Positions 1 through 9,769 are shown, counted from the first letter of the stretch. The stretch is DNA of 55,066 nt from Sulfurovum sp. UBA4779 (GCA_002403155.1 DHHF01000010.1:1-55066); one strand, 5' to 3'. Notes: generated from the letters alone by a model not told the origin. A program made the numbers and translations.

Positions 1-66
1 TTGCGTTTATTGTTAGAATTGGCGACTAATTAGTTTCATAATAGACAATATGAAAAAAGACAAAAA

Positions 67-867
67 CTATTCAAAAATCTCTTCCCCCAGCTTTAGCGCC
101 TCCTCTTTGAGCAGCGCTTGTTCTTTGTCTAAAAACGTCTCAAACTCTTTATTTAAAGGAGTGTCCGAAGTGTGCAAAAACGCTTTAAAAACCGTGATAT
201 CGTGGATATCCCCCAAGATGTGTGCCAGAGATTTGAGAGCTTCTGCTTTTTTTTGAAACTCCTTTTTGTCTATCAAGAAAAGCTGAAAGCCGTAGTAGTT
301 CACCCACTTTCTCCACTCGTGAAAATAAAAATCGCTTTTTTTCTTTATCGCCGTTTTTCTTAGTTTGTCGGTTTTTTGATACGTCTTTTTCAGACATGAG
401 AGAAAATGCGCTTTTGTGTTTTTTCTCAGTTTGTAATGTTTGAGGGTTTTAAGGTTTTTTTGCAGACGCTCTTTGATATTAAGGAACGATTGGTCGGCAT
501 CAAGCGAGGGTTTTGACGATCGGATGGCTTGGAGTATCGCATCGTAGGTTTGTTCGTCGAGAGTGTATTTTCGGATGATTTCAAGATAGGTATCCCCCAG
601 CACTTTTTGATCTCTTGAGGCAGAAAACGAATGCGCGCACTCTTTAAAAATGCGGTTTTGTTTTTTAAAAAAGCTTTTGGAAAGATCGTTTTGCAGGAGA
701 TGTATCAGGGCGCGGAGTTTTTTAAACCTTCTTCTGATCTGATGGATGGCTTTATCTTGAGAGAGGGTTTTGTCGTCGCATAAAGCGATGATATGCTCCA
801 TGTGCTTTTTGGCGATTTTTTGGATCTGTTTGTTCAGGTTTTTTTCAAGCGATACGGCCAAAGACAT
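67..867 (-). CDS. CHAD domain protein
   Basis: A 266-residue helical protein very rich in Lys and Arg. It has the CHAD signature of conserved His plus basic residues on helices: HQIRRRFKKLRAL near residues 42-54, and a second copy-like stretch around FHEWRKW near 182-188. CHAD domains are known to bind polyphosphate and often accompany CYTH triphosphatase domains. No CYTH domain is present here, so this is a stand-alone CHAD protein. I chose the ATG at 867 because AAGGAGG lies about eight bases upstream. An in-frame ATG at 909 lacks such a site. It is the last gene of the minus-strand run, 64 bases after the HD gene. The polyphosphate role comes from the family, not from this sequence. Confidence 0.85.
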   Translation of the reverse strand: MSLAVSLEKNLNKQIQKIAKKHMEHIIALCDDKTLSQDKAIHQIRRRFKKLRALIHLLQNDLSKSFFKKQNRIFKECAHSFSASRDQKVLGDTYLEIIRKYTLDEQTYDAILQAIRSSKPSLDADQSFLNIKERLQKNLKTLKHYKLRKNTKAHFLSCLKKTYQKTDKLRKTAIKKKSDFYFHEWRKWVNYYGFQLFLIDKKEFQKKAEALKSLAHILGDIHDITVFKAFLHTSDTPLNKEFETFLDKEQALLKEEALKLGEEIFE

Positions 868-931
868 CACACAATCCTCCTTTTCTTTGCAATCATTGTA
901 CAACTTCATGGCTTAATGTGTTTGTCCTGGG

Positions 932-2618
932 CTATTTGGCGTGCCATATTTTGTTTTTTTCAAAGACGCAGATCAAAATCTCTTTTAAATCTTTCTTCAT
1001 CTCTTTGTTTAATTCTTTTTTGCTGCTGTAGATAAAGAAAGGTACAGTGTTGAGCATGGATTTTTTGAGCCTTTTTCTGAGTGTTGATATCTCGTCGATA
1101 GAGATCAGGCCGGACTCTCCAAAAAGATAAAAGTTTTTTGAGACTCCCAGCGTAAACGAAACGATCTGATAAGACAAAAAGAGGTTCTCTTTTGATTCGT
1201 GATAAGAGATGAAATGATCCAAAGAACGTTTGAGGATTTGCAGTTTGGACGGGCTGATATATCCGAAGCTTTCTCGAAACTGATATTTTTGCGTAAGGGT
1301 AAATCCCAGAACATTGTAAAGATCGTTAAGATTTTTCCACACGGAGTCAAAATATTTTTTTCCAAAAAGCACCTCTTCAAAGACCATAAGGATTTTTTCT
1401 TTGTTTTCAGCCGAGAGGGAGTATTTGATCTTGAAATACTCTTCTTTAAAAAGCGATATGAGCCAGTTTTCGTCAAGCAGGCTGATGGTATCTAGTTTTT
1501 TCTCAAGATTGTCGATATCGGCAAACTTCCATAACATCGAGATATCGCTGAGCCTGCCGTTTTTTTCCTGTGTAAAATATTGATTGGCCAGATAGACGAT
1601 CAGGTTTTCAAGCATCGCGTCTTTTTTGGCTATCTGGTGATTGAAAATCACTTTTTTGTAGAGATTGAACCGCATCTCCAGCATATGCTCTATGTCTAAA
1701 ATGGCGCTGTCGCAAAAAGAGAAGCGATAAGCGCTGTTTTTGGATGTCAAGATGGTTTGTTTTGCAATCCTCAGCAAATCAACGGCCCCTCCGATATAGC
1801 CGCTGGCAAGCATATCGCGGTTGACATAGTCCAGCCGGTCGGCATCCACTGTTGAGTCGATGATGCCATGCAGCACTCCAAAATCAAAACCGCCGAATAG
1901 TTCGTCCTTGAAGATATTTTCGATCATCTTGTAGACGATCTTGATATAATTTTTATCGGCAGGATCGTCAAAAATTTCATCTATTTCATACGCAAAGAGC
2001 ATGTCGGCGAACGCATGGCCCATTGCTTCATGCAAAACCTTTTTTTTGTTCTCCGTTATTTTTTCATAGAAGCGTATAAACTCTTTTTGGGAGTGATTTG
2101 TTTTGGGAAGTTTTGTTTGCTCGTCATAGATGCTTTGCATGGCATATTCTACCTGATGGGAAAAGGGCAGGTGGCCTGCATCATGAAGCAGTCCTGCGAG
2201 CCTTACGGCTTGCAGAGAGATCAAATAGGCATATTTTTCTTTGTTGTTTCTAAGCGGTATGAGAAACTGATAGAGCGAATCGTCTTGCAGCAGATTGCTT
2301 TTGCTGATTTTTTTATCGATGTTTGATGCGGCTTGTATCTGTTTGATCGCCTCGTAGAGGTCGGCTAAAAATTTTTCCCTCAGTTTTGGTTTTGCATTGA
2401 GCAGGGCGCTTTTGTACATATGGGAAGCCAGATGCATGGTGCCGAGGCTATGGATGTATCTTTTGGTGGTGATGGACGGAAAAGAAAAATAGGCCAAAGC
2501 ATTTTGGGTGATAAATTGCATGCAGCCTGCTTAAAATTTTGGTCTGAAGGATCATCCCCTCAAGCTTTGTGTGCTCTATGTGGCTGTAAATTGTGTCGTT
2601 TATAAATCTATTTGTCAT
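932..2618 (-). pseudogene. HD-domain phosphohydrolase (dGTPase/SAMHD1-like), interrupted by a frameshift
   Basis: The long frame (932-2521) holds the HD core: IHSLGTMHLA, then HDAGHLPFSH with the paired His-Asp, and later residues typical of HD nucleotide phosphohydrolases (dNTPase-like). The usual N-terminus is missing from that frame. It lies in another minus frame: MTNRFINDTIYSHIEHTK starts at 2618 and runs to about RLHAI near 2510-2520, exactly where the other frame takes over with TQNALAYFSFP. Joining them needs a net +1 shift (one extra base in the DNA). The start at 2618 overlaps the PhoH stop by 11 bases, which supports it as the true start and suggests translational coupling. The rejoined protein would be about 562 residues. 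The shift could be a sequencing or assembly error, a recent mutation or recoding. If translation starts at the ATG at 2521, the product lacks the first 33 or so residues. Confidence 0.75.
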
Positions 2619-3990
2619 CTGTTTTTTCAAAAATTCTTTCGCTAAATTGTGCAAATTTGCCCCGGACCGATTTTTCAAGCTCTATTGCAAACATGCTGAG
2701 TTCGGGGTGCTTGTGCTTGCTTTGTTTGAGCAGTACGGTAAGCCCGTTGTTGTATTTATTGAGGTAGAGGTTGTCTATTTGCCTGTTGGAGCCTATGACG
2801 ATCGCCATGCAGCTTTCGTCAAGCCTGGACAGGAGAAGCTGGGTCGTTTTTTCGCTGCTGTTTTGCCACTCGTCCATGATGACTATTGCACCGCTTAATG
2901 TCCGGCCTCTGGCTTCTCCGGGCCAAAGCGTTTCAATGCCGTATCGCGCAATGAGTTCTTTTGTTTTTGACTGGATTGATTCAGGGCTATCCGCATTGCT
3001 TTTCTTTTTTATCTGTTTTTTTGCAATAAACTCTATTGCATCTTTGAGCGCCATATTGTAGATCCTGAATTTTTCCTCATTGCCCGATAGAAATCCTATT
3101 TCAGCGCCTTTGTCTATGGACTCTATCGAATTGCGCACATAGATGATCTTGTCGTACCCTCCGTTGTCGATGAGATTCATGGCCGAAACAAGCGATATCA
3201 GGGTTTTGCCGCTTCCGGCTTTTGCGTCGATGACTAGCAGATTGTAGGCATTGGAGATAATCGCTTTTGCAAAAAACTTTTGTTTGAGGTTCGCCGGTTT
3301 AACAAGAAGCGGGATAAAATCGCTATCGTCGATAGCAACGATCCTGTCGTTTGCGATGATCGCATAGAGGCTTTTTGCGCTGTCAGATTCAAAGCAGTAG
3401 CAGAAATTTTCCGGTTTATAGGTTTTGTCAAGTTCTGCAATCGATCGAAAATGAAGCGCATCGGGCCGTACGGTTTGAAGATGAATTGTTTTGATAAATT
3501 CAAAATCCGGTACCTCGTTTTTGTCATCATGCAGTGTTTGGGTTTTAATGTTTCCAAGCAGCGCAAACGTTCTTGCATAGATGTCGATGGAGACAAAAAT
3601 TACTTTTTTGCCTTTGTAGTAGTCTTTTGCCGCCTGGGCAGATTCGATGATTCTTTTATCGTTGCTTTCGGAGATATGGTGCTGTTCTATGGCCGTATCA
3701 TATCGGTCTTTGGAGAGGATATGGATAATGATATCGTCTTTATAGAGTTTTGCAACGTTGCAGTTTGCCCTATAGTCCACTTCTTTTACTTTAGCTGATG
3801 CCAGAAACCTGGCAAATTCTCTCGAATAAAAGCCAAGCTCTCCGGGCAGCTTCTTTTTGTCTTCCAGCTCAAGCAATACCGTTTCGGGTATCGCTATAAT
3901 GTTTGTGCCGTTATCTGAGAGTTTTATGATATTTTGCAAACTCTGCAAAATAATGTTGGTGTCTATGACGTATACTTTCTCTTTTTTCAT
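2608..3990 (-). CDS. PIN-PhoH family ATPase (YlaK-type)
   Basis: A 460-residue two-domain protein. The N-terminal 140 residues or so form a PIN nuclease-like domain, starting VYVIDTN with its first acidic residue at Asp10. From about residue 235 there is a PhoH-type P-loop ATPase with Walker A AKAGSGKT (256-263) and a Walker B-like IMDEWQN near 371-377, close to the DEAQN form usual in PhoH. Proteins with this architecture are thought to be RNA-directed (PIN RNase plus helicase-like ATPase), but substrates are mostly unknown. The gene starts 23 bases after the outer-membrane efflux gene and its end overlaps the likely start of the HD gene. I see no clear Shine-Dalgarno before this ATG. Confidence 0.9.
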   Translation of the reverse strand: MKKEKVYVIDTNIILQSLQNIIKLSDNGTNIIAIPETVLLELEDKKKLPGELGFYSREFARFLASAKVKEVDYRANCNVAKLYKDDIIIHILSKDRYDTAIEQHHISESNDKRIIESAQAAKDYYKGKKVIFVSIDIYARTFALLGNIKTQTLHDDKNEVPDFEFIKTIHLQTVRPDALHFRSIAELDKTYKPENFCYCFESDSAKSLYAIIANDRIVAIDDSDFIPLLVKPANLKQKFFAKAIISNAYNLLVIDAKAGSGKTLISLVSAMNLIDNGGYDKIIYVRNSIESIDKGAEIGFLSGNEEKFRIYNMALKDAIEFIAKKQIKKKSNADSPESIQSKTKELIARYGIETLWPGEARGRTLSGAIVIMDEWQNSSEKTTQLLLSRLDESCMAIVIGSNRQIDNLYLNKYNNGLTVLLKQSKHKHPELSMFAIELEKSVRGKFAQFSERIFEKTDDK

Positions 3991-4013
3991 TAAGAAAGGA
4001 TACGCACATTTGG

Positions 4014-5432
4014 TTACATTTTGGGAACAACGGTATGGTTGTTTTTCATGTCGGCTTTAAAGCCTCCGCCTAGGCTCACATAGAGCTCTACGGCGGATTT
4101 GAGTGTTTCAAACTTGATGGCTTCTTTTGAGAGGGCCACCTCAAACTCCTCTTTTCTTGCTTCGAACAATTCCAGATGTGTCGCAAACCCTTCTTTGTAT
4201 TGGTCTTCCAGGATACGTTTTTTTTGATTGATGGCGTGATGCCTTTTTTCCTGCGAATGGAGCCTTTCTTTGTTGGAAGCATAGGCATGCAGGCTGTCTT
4301 TGACTTCCCCGAAGGCTTTTCTGACCGTCTCTTGATACTCCAGCAATGCCATTTGCTGCTCTATTTTAGCGGCTTTGATATTGGCTTGAATCTTGCCAAA
4401 GTCCAATATCGGCGATAACACATTGGCACCTGCAGAGTAGGTTGAGGTGTTGGAGGTGACCAATCGGTTCAAATCACTGCTGGCATATCCTTGGGTTCCG
4501 CTGAGGGAAATGGAAGGGAAAAATGCACTTTTGGCGACGGAGACCAAAAATGCGCTGGCTTTCACTTTTGCCTCCGCGGCTTGTATGTCGGCCCTTCTTT
4601 GAAGGATGTCTGAAGGAAGATTTGAAGGGACGGGCAAAGAAGAAGAGCCGTATGCCGTATCTTGCATCTTTTTTATGCCCGCATATACTTCGGCGGGTGC
4701 TTTTCCAAGAAGTATAGATACAGCCGTTTTGTAGGCACTGAGAATATTGTTTTGTTTTACCATCTCATCATAATACATTTGTACCAAAGACTCTTCTTGC
4801 AGCAGGTCGCTTTCTCTTATGAGCCCTGCGTTGTATTGGTTTTGCATATAGGCATAAAATGCTTTTTCGTTTGCATACTTCTCTTGGGCGACTTGGTAAA
4901 GTTTGGTATTGGTTTTAAGGCCAAAATAGGCAATGACGCTATCGGCAATGATGCGCTGCTTGATGCTTTCTCTGAGGTAGGATTCTCTCATCATCTCTTC
5001 AAATGCGGCCATTTTAGTATTTTTAAGTTTTCCCCACAAGTCGATTTCGTAGGTAGCCATTGCGCCCAGTTCAAATTGATCAAAGGTGAAACTTTGGTCA
5101 AATGAAGCCATGTAGCTTTTCGTTTTTGATGCAGAGCCAATGACATCCAAGCGAGGCAGCTGTTCGCTTTTTTTGATGTTTAGAAATTCTCTAAACTGCA
5201 TCACTTTGAGGGTTGCGATCTTAAGATCATTATTTTGATGCAAGGCTTCTTGAACAAAAAGATTCAACTCTTTGTCGTGAAAATTTTCCCACCATCTGTC
5301 ATTGAGCAATTGTTGTTCGCTTCCGCTGATACCGCTGTTTTGCGGAAGGGCGGTTGCGGGAATATTTGGATTTTGAGAAAGCGAACAGCCGCTTATAATG
5401 ATCGCGCTTAAGGCCAAAGCAAAATGTTTCAT
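4014..5432 (-). CDS. Outer-membrane efflux lipoprotein (TolC/OprM/NodT family)
   Basis: 472 residues beginning with a lipoprotein signal peptide, with lipobox SGC and Cys16 as the lipidated residue. The repeated helical layout and the RRADIQAAEAKVKAS stretch (about 280-295) are typical of the NodT subgroup of RND outer-membrane channels. It would form the exit duct for the pump encoded just upstream. Its ATG overlaps the stop of the RND gene by four bases, so the two are almost certainly translated together. The full-length match to the family and the adaptor-pump-channel order make this a complete tripartite system. Confidence 0.95.
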   Translation of the reverse strand: MKHFALALSAIIISGCSLSQNPNIPATALPQNSGISGSEQQLLNDRWWENFHDKELNLFVQEALHQNNDLKIATLKVMQFREFLNIKKSEQLPRLDVIGSASKTKSYMASFDQSFTFDQFELGAMATYEIDLWGKLKNTKMAAFEEMMRESYLRESIKQRIIADSVIAYFGLKTNTKLYQVAQEKYANEKAFYAYMQNQYNAGLIRESDLLQEESLVQMYYDEMVKQNNILSAYKTAVSILLGKAPAEVYAGIKKMQDTAYGSSSLPVPSNLPSDILQRRADIQAAEAKVKASAFLVSVAKSAFFPSISLSGTQGYASSDLNRLVTSNTSTYSAGANVLSPILDFGKIQANIKAAKIEQQMALLEYQETVRKAFGEVKDSLHAYASNKERLHSQEKRHHAINQKKRILEDQYKEGFATHLELFEARKEEFEVALSKEAIKFETLKSAVELYVSLGGGFKADMKNNHTVVPKM

Positions 5433-8400
5433 CGGGTTGCCTCCTCTTTTTTAAAGCCTAGTTTTGATATCCATACGTAAAAGAGCGGGATGAACACGAT
5501 CGCAAGGAACGTTGCCGCAAGCATTCCCCCGATAACGCCCGTGCCGATAGAGTGTCTGCTGGCCGCACCCGCACCGCTGCTGACGGCAAGCGGTACGACA
5601 CCCAGCGTAAAGGCCAAAGAGGTCATGATGATCGGCCTTAAACGTATTTTTGCCGCTTCGATTGCAGCATCGTAAATGCCTAAGCCTTCCTCTCTTTTTT
5701 GCATCGCAAACTCTACGATCAAAATGGCATTTTTTGCCGCAAGGCCGGCTAGCACCAAAAGCCCTACCTGAAAATAGATATCATTCTCAAGCCCTCTTAA
5801 AAGCGTAGCAACAATCGCTCCGAATATCGCAAAAGGTACTGCCAGTACGACTGAGATCGGCATGGTCCATTTTTCGTATTGCGCGGCAAGTATCAAGTAG
5901 AGCAATACCATTCCAAATCCGAAAGCCAAAATACTGCTGCTGGCAATCTGCTTTTCTTGGTAAGCTGTTCCTATCCAGCCCAGCGTATATCCGTCCGGAA
6001 GGACTTCCGCCGCAACTTCTTCGATGGCTTTGATGGCGTCCCCGGAGCTGTATCCGAGTGCGGGTTGACCTGAAATTTTTGCCGAAGGAAAGAGGTTGAA
6101 TCGCTCAGCAAGGTCGGTTCCGGTAACTTTGGTGAAATTTACCAAAGAGCCGACAGGGATAAGATTGCCTTCGTTGTTTCTGACAAAGACTTTGTCCAAA
6201 TCTTGCGGGTCTTTTCTAAAATCGCCGCTTGAAGCGATATTGACTTTATAGGTACGCCCGTACAGGTTAAAATCGTTGATATAGTAGTTTCCGAACGTTG
6301 CATTAAGCGTTTCATAGATATCTGCTACGCTAACGCCTTTGGCTTTTGCCTCTTCGGTGTTGACCAAGACACGGTATTGAGGCACGTTGGCATTGAGCGT
6401 TGTTCTTACGCCCACCAAATCTTTGCGCTGATTGGCTTTTTGGATGATTTGCTGCACGTAGCTGTTGATCTCGCCAACATCCGCACCGGTTCTGCTCTGG
6501 ACATACATGTCAAATCCGCCTGCTATATCCATTCCCATGATTGGAGGAGGCAATACCGGGATAGAAAATCCGTTGGGGATGGCCATAATTTCTTTTGAGA
6601 ATTGGCCCGCCAATGCCTGGGCATGCTGGTTTGGCAGCGGCCTTTCATCCCATGGTTTGAGCTTAACGATCGTAGCAGCAGCGTTTGTTTTTTCTGAAAA
6701 TGTCATAAAGTCAAGCCCCGTAAAAGATACGATATGTTTGATGTTTGGATTTTGAGATATGACATCGTGAATATTGTCCGTCAATGCTTCGGTTCTGTTT
6801 AGGGAAGCTGCCGGAGGATTGTAGCTCAAGACAAAAATTGTTCCTTGGTCTTCTTGCGGTACCAATCCCGTTTTCATCATTTTAAGCATATCAAATGAGG
6901 CATAGATCAAGGCACCAAACAAAAGAATGCTGATAAATCCGTATCGTATCGTTGCTTTGACGACTTTCGTATATCCGTTAGTCGCTTTGTCAAATGCCGT
7001 ATTGAACCATTTAAAAAAACCTTTTGGCTGGTTGTGGACCGGTTTTAAAATGCTTGCGCATAAAGACGGGGTCAGGGTAAGAGCAACAAAACCCGAAATC
7101 GCAACCGAGATGGCGATTGTAATGGCAAACTGTTTATACATTTCTCCTGTCAGTCCTCCCATAAATGCTACAGGGATAAATACGGCTGAGAGTACAAGCA
7201 CAATCGCCACAAGCGCACTGGAAACCTCTTTCATGGCTTTAAACGTAGCTTCGCGGGGATCAAGTCCTTCGCTCATATGCCTTTCGACGTTTTCTATCAC
7301 GATAATGGCATCATCCACGACGATGCCGATGGCAAGCACTAAGCCGAAAAGCGTCAGAAGGTTGATGCTGAATCCAAAGAGGTGCATACCCGCAAAGGCG
7401 CCTACGATCGATACGGGAACGGCCAAAATAGGGATGAGCGTTGCTCTCCAGTTTTGCAAGAAAAGAAAGATGACACCGATGACCAAAATAATGGCTTCGA
7501 TAAAAGTATAAGCCACCTCTTTGATGGAGATTTCGACAAAGTCGGTAGAGTCGTAAGGTATTTCATATGAAACGCCTTCGGGAAAATTGGTTGCCGCTTG
7601 GGCAAGAACTTTTTTTACCTCTTTTGCAGTTTCCAGCGCATTAGCACCTGATTGCAAAAACAGAGCGACGGGAATTGCAGGAACTTTGTTGAGTTTGGAG
7701 ATGAGGTTATAGTTTTGCGCTCCCAGTTCTATCGTAGCAACATCTTTAAGCTTCAGCGAAGCACCGTCTGTTTTAGAGTACAGCACGATGTTGTCAAATT
7801 CTCTTGGATCGCTCATCCGCTCTTGGGCTAAAATGGTATAGGTGAACATCTGCTTTTTATCAAGCGGCTCAGCGCCGAATTGCCCTGCGGCATATTGAGC
7901 ATTTTGTTCTTTGACGGCGTTGATGACATCTTTGGGTGTCAAGCCGTATGAAGAGAGTTTTTCAGGGTCTATCCATACTCTTATCGAATAATCTTTCGCA
8001 CCGAAAATAACCACATCCCCAACCCCTTTAACCCTTTTTAAATCATCGGTAACGTTGATAAGCGCATAGTTGGATAAAAAGGTAGTGTCTTTGCTTTTAT
8101 CGGGCGAATAGAAAACAGAGACCAACAGCATGCTCGGAGATCTCTCATATACTCTTATCCCCTGCCGCTGTACGGCCTCCGGAAGTCGTGAAAGGGCTAC
8201 TTGAACTCTGTTGTTGACATCGATCTTGGCATCGTCCGGGTCGGTTCCGACTTCAAAAAAGACATTGATGCTGACCCTGCCGCTGTCTTCGGCGCTTGAA
8301 GTCATATAGATCATATGTTTGGCGCCGTTGATCTGCTCTTCAAGAGGCGCGGCTACCGTTTTGGAAAGTGTTTCAGCACTCGCGCCGGGATAGGCTGCTG

Positions 8401-8539
8401 ATACTACAATCTGAGGAGGCACAACCCTGGGATACTGTTCTATGGGCAGCGTCACCATAGAGGCAATCCCCGCAAGCAGGATAATGATAGATACAACGGC
8501 GGCAAAAACCGGGTTTTTGATAAAAAATGCGCTAAACAT
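5429..8539 (-). CDS. RND efflux pump, HAE1 (AcrB/MexB-like) inner-membrane transporter
   Basis: About 1036 residues, the usual length for HAE1 pumps. It starts MFSAFFIKNPVFAA, matching the family's N-terminal FFI(D/K)RP-type motif. The proton-relay residues are present: paired Asp in GIVVDDAIIVIEN (near 400) and Lys in AGLAAKNAILIVEF (near 930). Twelve membrane helices in two halves with two large periplasmic loops are expected. I prefer the ATG at 8539, because GGAG lies eight bases upstream inside the end of the adaptor gene, over an in-frame ATG at 8557. The pump would export hydrophobic drugs or metabolites using proton-motive force. The substrate cannot be read from sequence. Confidence 0.96.
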   Translation of the reverse strand: MFSAFFIKNPVFAAVVSIIILLAGIASMVTLPIEQYPRVVPPQIVVSAAYPGASAETLSKTVAAPLEEQINGAKHMIYMTSSAEDSGRVSINVFFEVGTDPDDAKIDVNNRVQVALSRLPEAVQRQGIRVYERSPSMLLVSVFYSPDKSKDTTFLSNYALINVTDDLKRVKGVGDVVIFGAKDYSIRVWIDPEKLSSYGLTPKDVINAVKEQNAQYAAGQFGAEPLDKKQMFTYTILAQERMSDPREFDNIVLYSKTDGASLKLKDVATIELGAQNYNLISKLNKVPAIPVALFLQSGANALETAKEVKKVLAQAATNFPEGVSYEIPYDSTDFVEISIKEVAYTFIEAIILVIGVIFLFLQNWRATLIPILAVPVSIVGAFAGMHLFGFSINLLTLFGLVLAIGIVVDDAIIVIENVERHMSEGLDPREATFKAMKEVSSALVAIVLVLSAVFIPVAFMGGLTGEMYKQFAITIAISVAISGFVALTLTPSLCASILKPVHNQPKGFFKWFNTAFDKATNGYTKVVKATIRYGFISILLFGALIYASFDMLKMMKTGLVPQEDQGTIFVLSYNPPAASLNRTEALTDNIHDVISQNPNIKHIVSFTGLDFMTFSEKTNAAATIVKLKPWDERPLPNQHAQALAGQFSKEIMAIPNGFSIPVLPPPIMGMDIAGGFDMYVQSRTGADVGEINSYVQQIIQKANQRKDLVGVRTTLNANVPQYRVLVNTEEAKAKGVSVADIYETLNATFGNYYINDFNLYGRTYKVNIASSGDFRKDPQDLDKVFVRNNEGNLIPVGSLVNFTKVTGTDLAERFNLFPSAKISGQPALGYSSGDAIKAIEEVAAEVLPDGYTLGWIGTAYQEKQIASSSILAFGFGMVLLYLILAAQYEKWTMPISVVLAVPFAIFGAIVATLLRGLENDIYFQVGLLVLAGLAAKNAILIVEFAMQKREEGLGIYDAAIEAAKIRLRPIIMTSLAFTLGVVPLAVSSGAGAASRHSIGTGVIGGMLAATFLAIVFIPLFYVWISKLGFKKEEATR

Positions 8540-8540
8540 G

Positions 8541-9668
8541 CTATTGCTCCATCTCAATCACTTTGGCATCCGGTCTTATTTTTGGGAGATTGTTGGTAAT
8601 GATTTTGTCCCCTTCTTTCAGCCCGCTTTTTACAATGACTCCTTCTTTGGTAAGGATATCCGTTTTTACAGGCCTCATTTTGGCTGTTCCGTTTTCAACG
8701 ACATAGACCATTGCACCGTTTGGCGTTTGCAAGATGGCTTCTTCGGGGATTACGGCTGTATTTTTTGCGATCAGCCCTTCAATGCTTATCTTGACAAAGC
8801 CTCCGGCTAGAAAACTGTTGTTGTCATTTTTTATTTTTGCCCTGACAAGCAAAGAATTGGTATTATGATCAATTTCCGGAGAGATAAAATCGATCGTGCC
8901 GTTTTGTTCTGACGGATTGTTGTTGTCCAGCAGTTTGATGACAGTTTGAGGATTTTTTATTTGTGCCAAGTAGCGCTGTACGTCATTTTTTGGGATGGAA
9001 AACTCTACATGCAGCGGATTGGTGTTGGTGATGGTGGTTAGAAACGCGCTCTCGGAGTCCGCATCAATATAATCGCCGACATCCTGCTTTTTGATGCCTG
9101 CAATGCCGCTTATCGGCGCTTTGACCGCAGTGTAGTCAAATTCGATTTGCGCCTGTTTGAGGTTTGCTTTGGCATTGGAGAGTTCGGCTTTTGCATTGGT
9201 GTATTCAGTCATGTAAAAATCTATTTCTTTAGGACTGATAGCATTCGTTTTTTTGAGAACTTTGGCCCTTTCCCAATCTTTTGTGGCCTTGATCAGTGAT
9301 GAGTGTGCTTTTTCAAGTACGGCTTGTGCAGTATCGAGTTTTGCTTGGTAGATATCTGGTTCGATTGTATAAAGCAGATCGCCTTTTTTTACCAAAGCGC
9401 CTTCGGTAAAATGTTTTTTTTCCAAAATGCCTGAAACCCTCGCGACGATATCTACCTTTTCATAGGCATTGATGATGGCCGGATAGGTTTTGTCTATTTT
9501 GGCATCACTCAATTTCACCGTATGAACGGATACGGGCAGAGGAGGCATATTTTGCGATTGGGGCGATTGATTGGCCTTTTGAGCATTGCCGTCGCTGCAT
9601 CCGCTCAGTCCCACGATCAAAGCACTTAGCATTGCTGCGCTCAAACACCTTGTTTTGGTCAGTTTCAT
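8541..9668 (-). CDS. RND efflux periplasmic adaptor (membrane fusion protein)
   Basis: 375 residues with a lipoprotein signal (GLSGC, Cys24). The body has the HlyD/AcrA layout: a lipoyl half-motif around VDIVARVSGILEKKHF, a coiled-coil hairpin (about 105-165), the second lipoyl half near APISGIAG, then beta-barrel and membrane-proximal domains. The start at 9668 is favoured because AGGAGA lies six bases upstream. The upstream in-frame ATG at 9683 overlaps that site. First gene of the efflux operon. Its promoter region carries the two palindromes at 9691 and 9727. Confidence 0.95.
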   Translation of the reverse strand: MKLTKTRCLSAAMLSALIVGLSGCSDGNAQKANQSPQSQNMPPLPVSVHTVKLSDAKIDKTYPAIINAYEKVDIVARVSGILEKKHFTEGALVKKGDLLYTIEPDIYQAKLDTAQAVLEKAHSSLIKATKDWERAKVLKKTNAISPKEIDFYMTEYTNAKAELSNAKANLKQAQIEFDYTAVKAPISGIAGIKKQDVGDYIDADSESAFLTTITNTNPLHVEFSIPKNDVQRYLAQIKNPQTVIKLLDNNNPSEQNGTIDFISPEIDHNTNSLLVRAKIKNDNNSFLAGGFVKISIEGLIAKNTAVIPEEAILQTPNGAMVYVVENGTAKMRPVKTDILTKEGVIVKSGLKEGDKIITNNLPKIRPDAKVIEMEQ

Positions 9669-9690
9669 TTTGTTCTCCTGCATCTAAATT

Positions 9691-9708
9691 TATCTTTCCG
9701 GAAAGATA
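9691..9708. promoter_or_regulatory. Palindromic operator, copy 1 (probable MarR site)
   Basis: TATCTTTCCGGAAAGATA is a perfect 18-base inverted repeat, 22 bases before the adaptor start codon. A near-identical repeat lies 36 bases away. Sites of this size between a MarR-type gene and a divergent efflux operon are normally the regulator's operators. The assignment to this particular MarR protein is inference from position. Confidence 0.8.
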
Positions 9709-9726
9709 TCATGAATTCGCTTAAAA

Positions 9727-9744
9727 TGTCTTTCTAGAAAGATA
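9727..9744. promoter_or_regulatory. Palindromic operator, copy 2 (probable MarR site)
   Basis: TGTCTTTCTAGAAAGATA shares the TCTTTC and GAAAGA arms with copy 1. It is perfect over its inner 14 bases, and the outermost T and A also pair. It lies between copy 1 and a minus-strand TATAAT at 9770-9775, so a bound repressor would sit just downstream of the efflux promoter and close to the marR promoter. Confidence 0.75.
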
Positions 9745-9769
9745 CTTAAATCAAAGTATCAACTTTTTT

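Noticed and set aside
1..66. Sequence before the CHAD gene stop
   Set aside because: Too short, and no gene, terminator hairpin or other feature could be supported.
6927..7511. 194-codon plus-strand frame antisense to the RND pump
   Set aside because: Ser/Thr/Ala-rich mirror of the transporter coding sequence, with no ribosome site or family.
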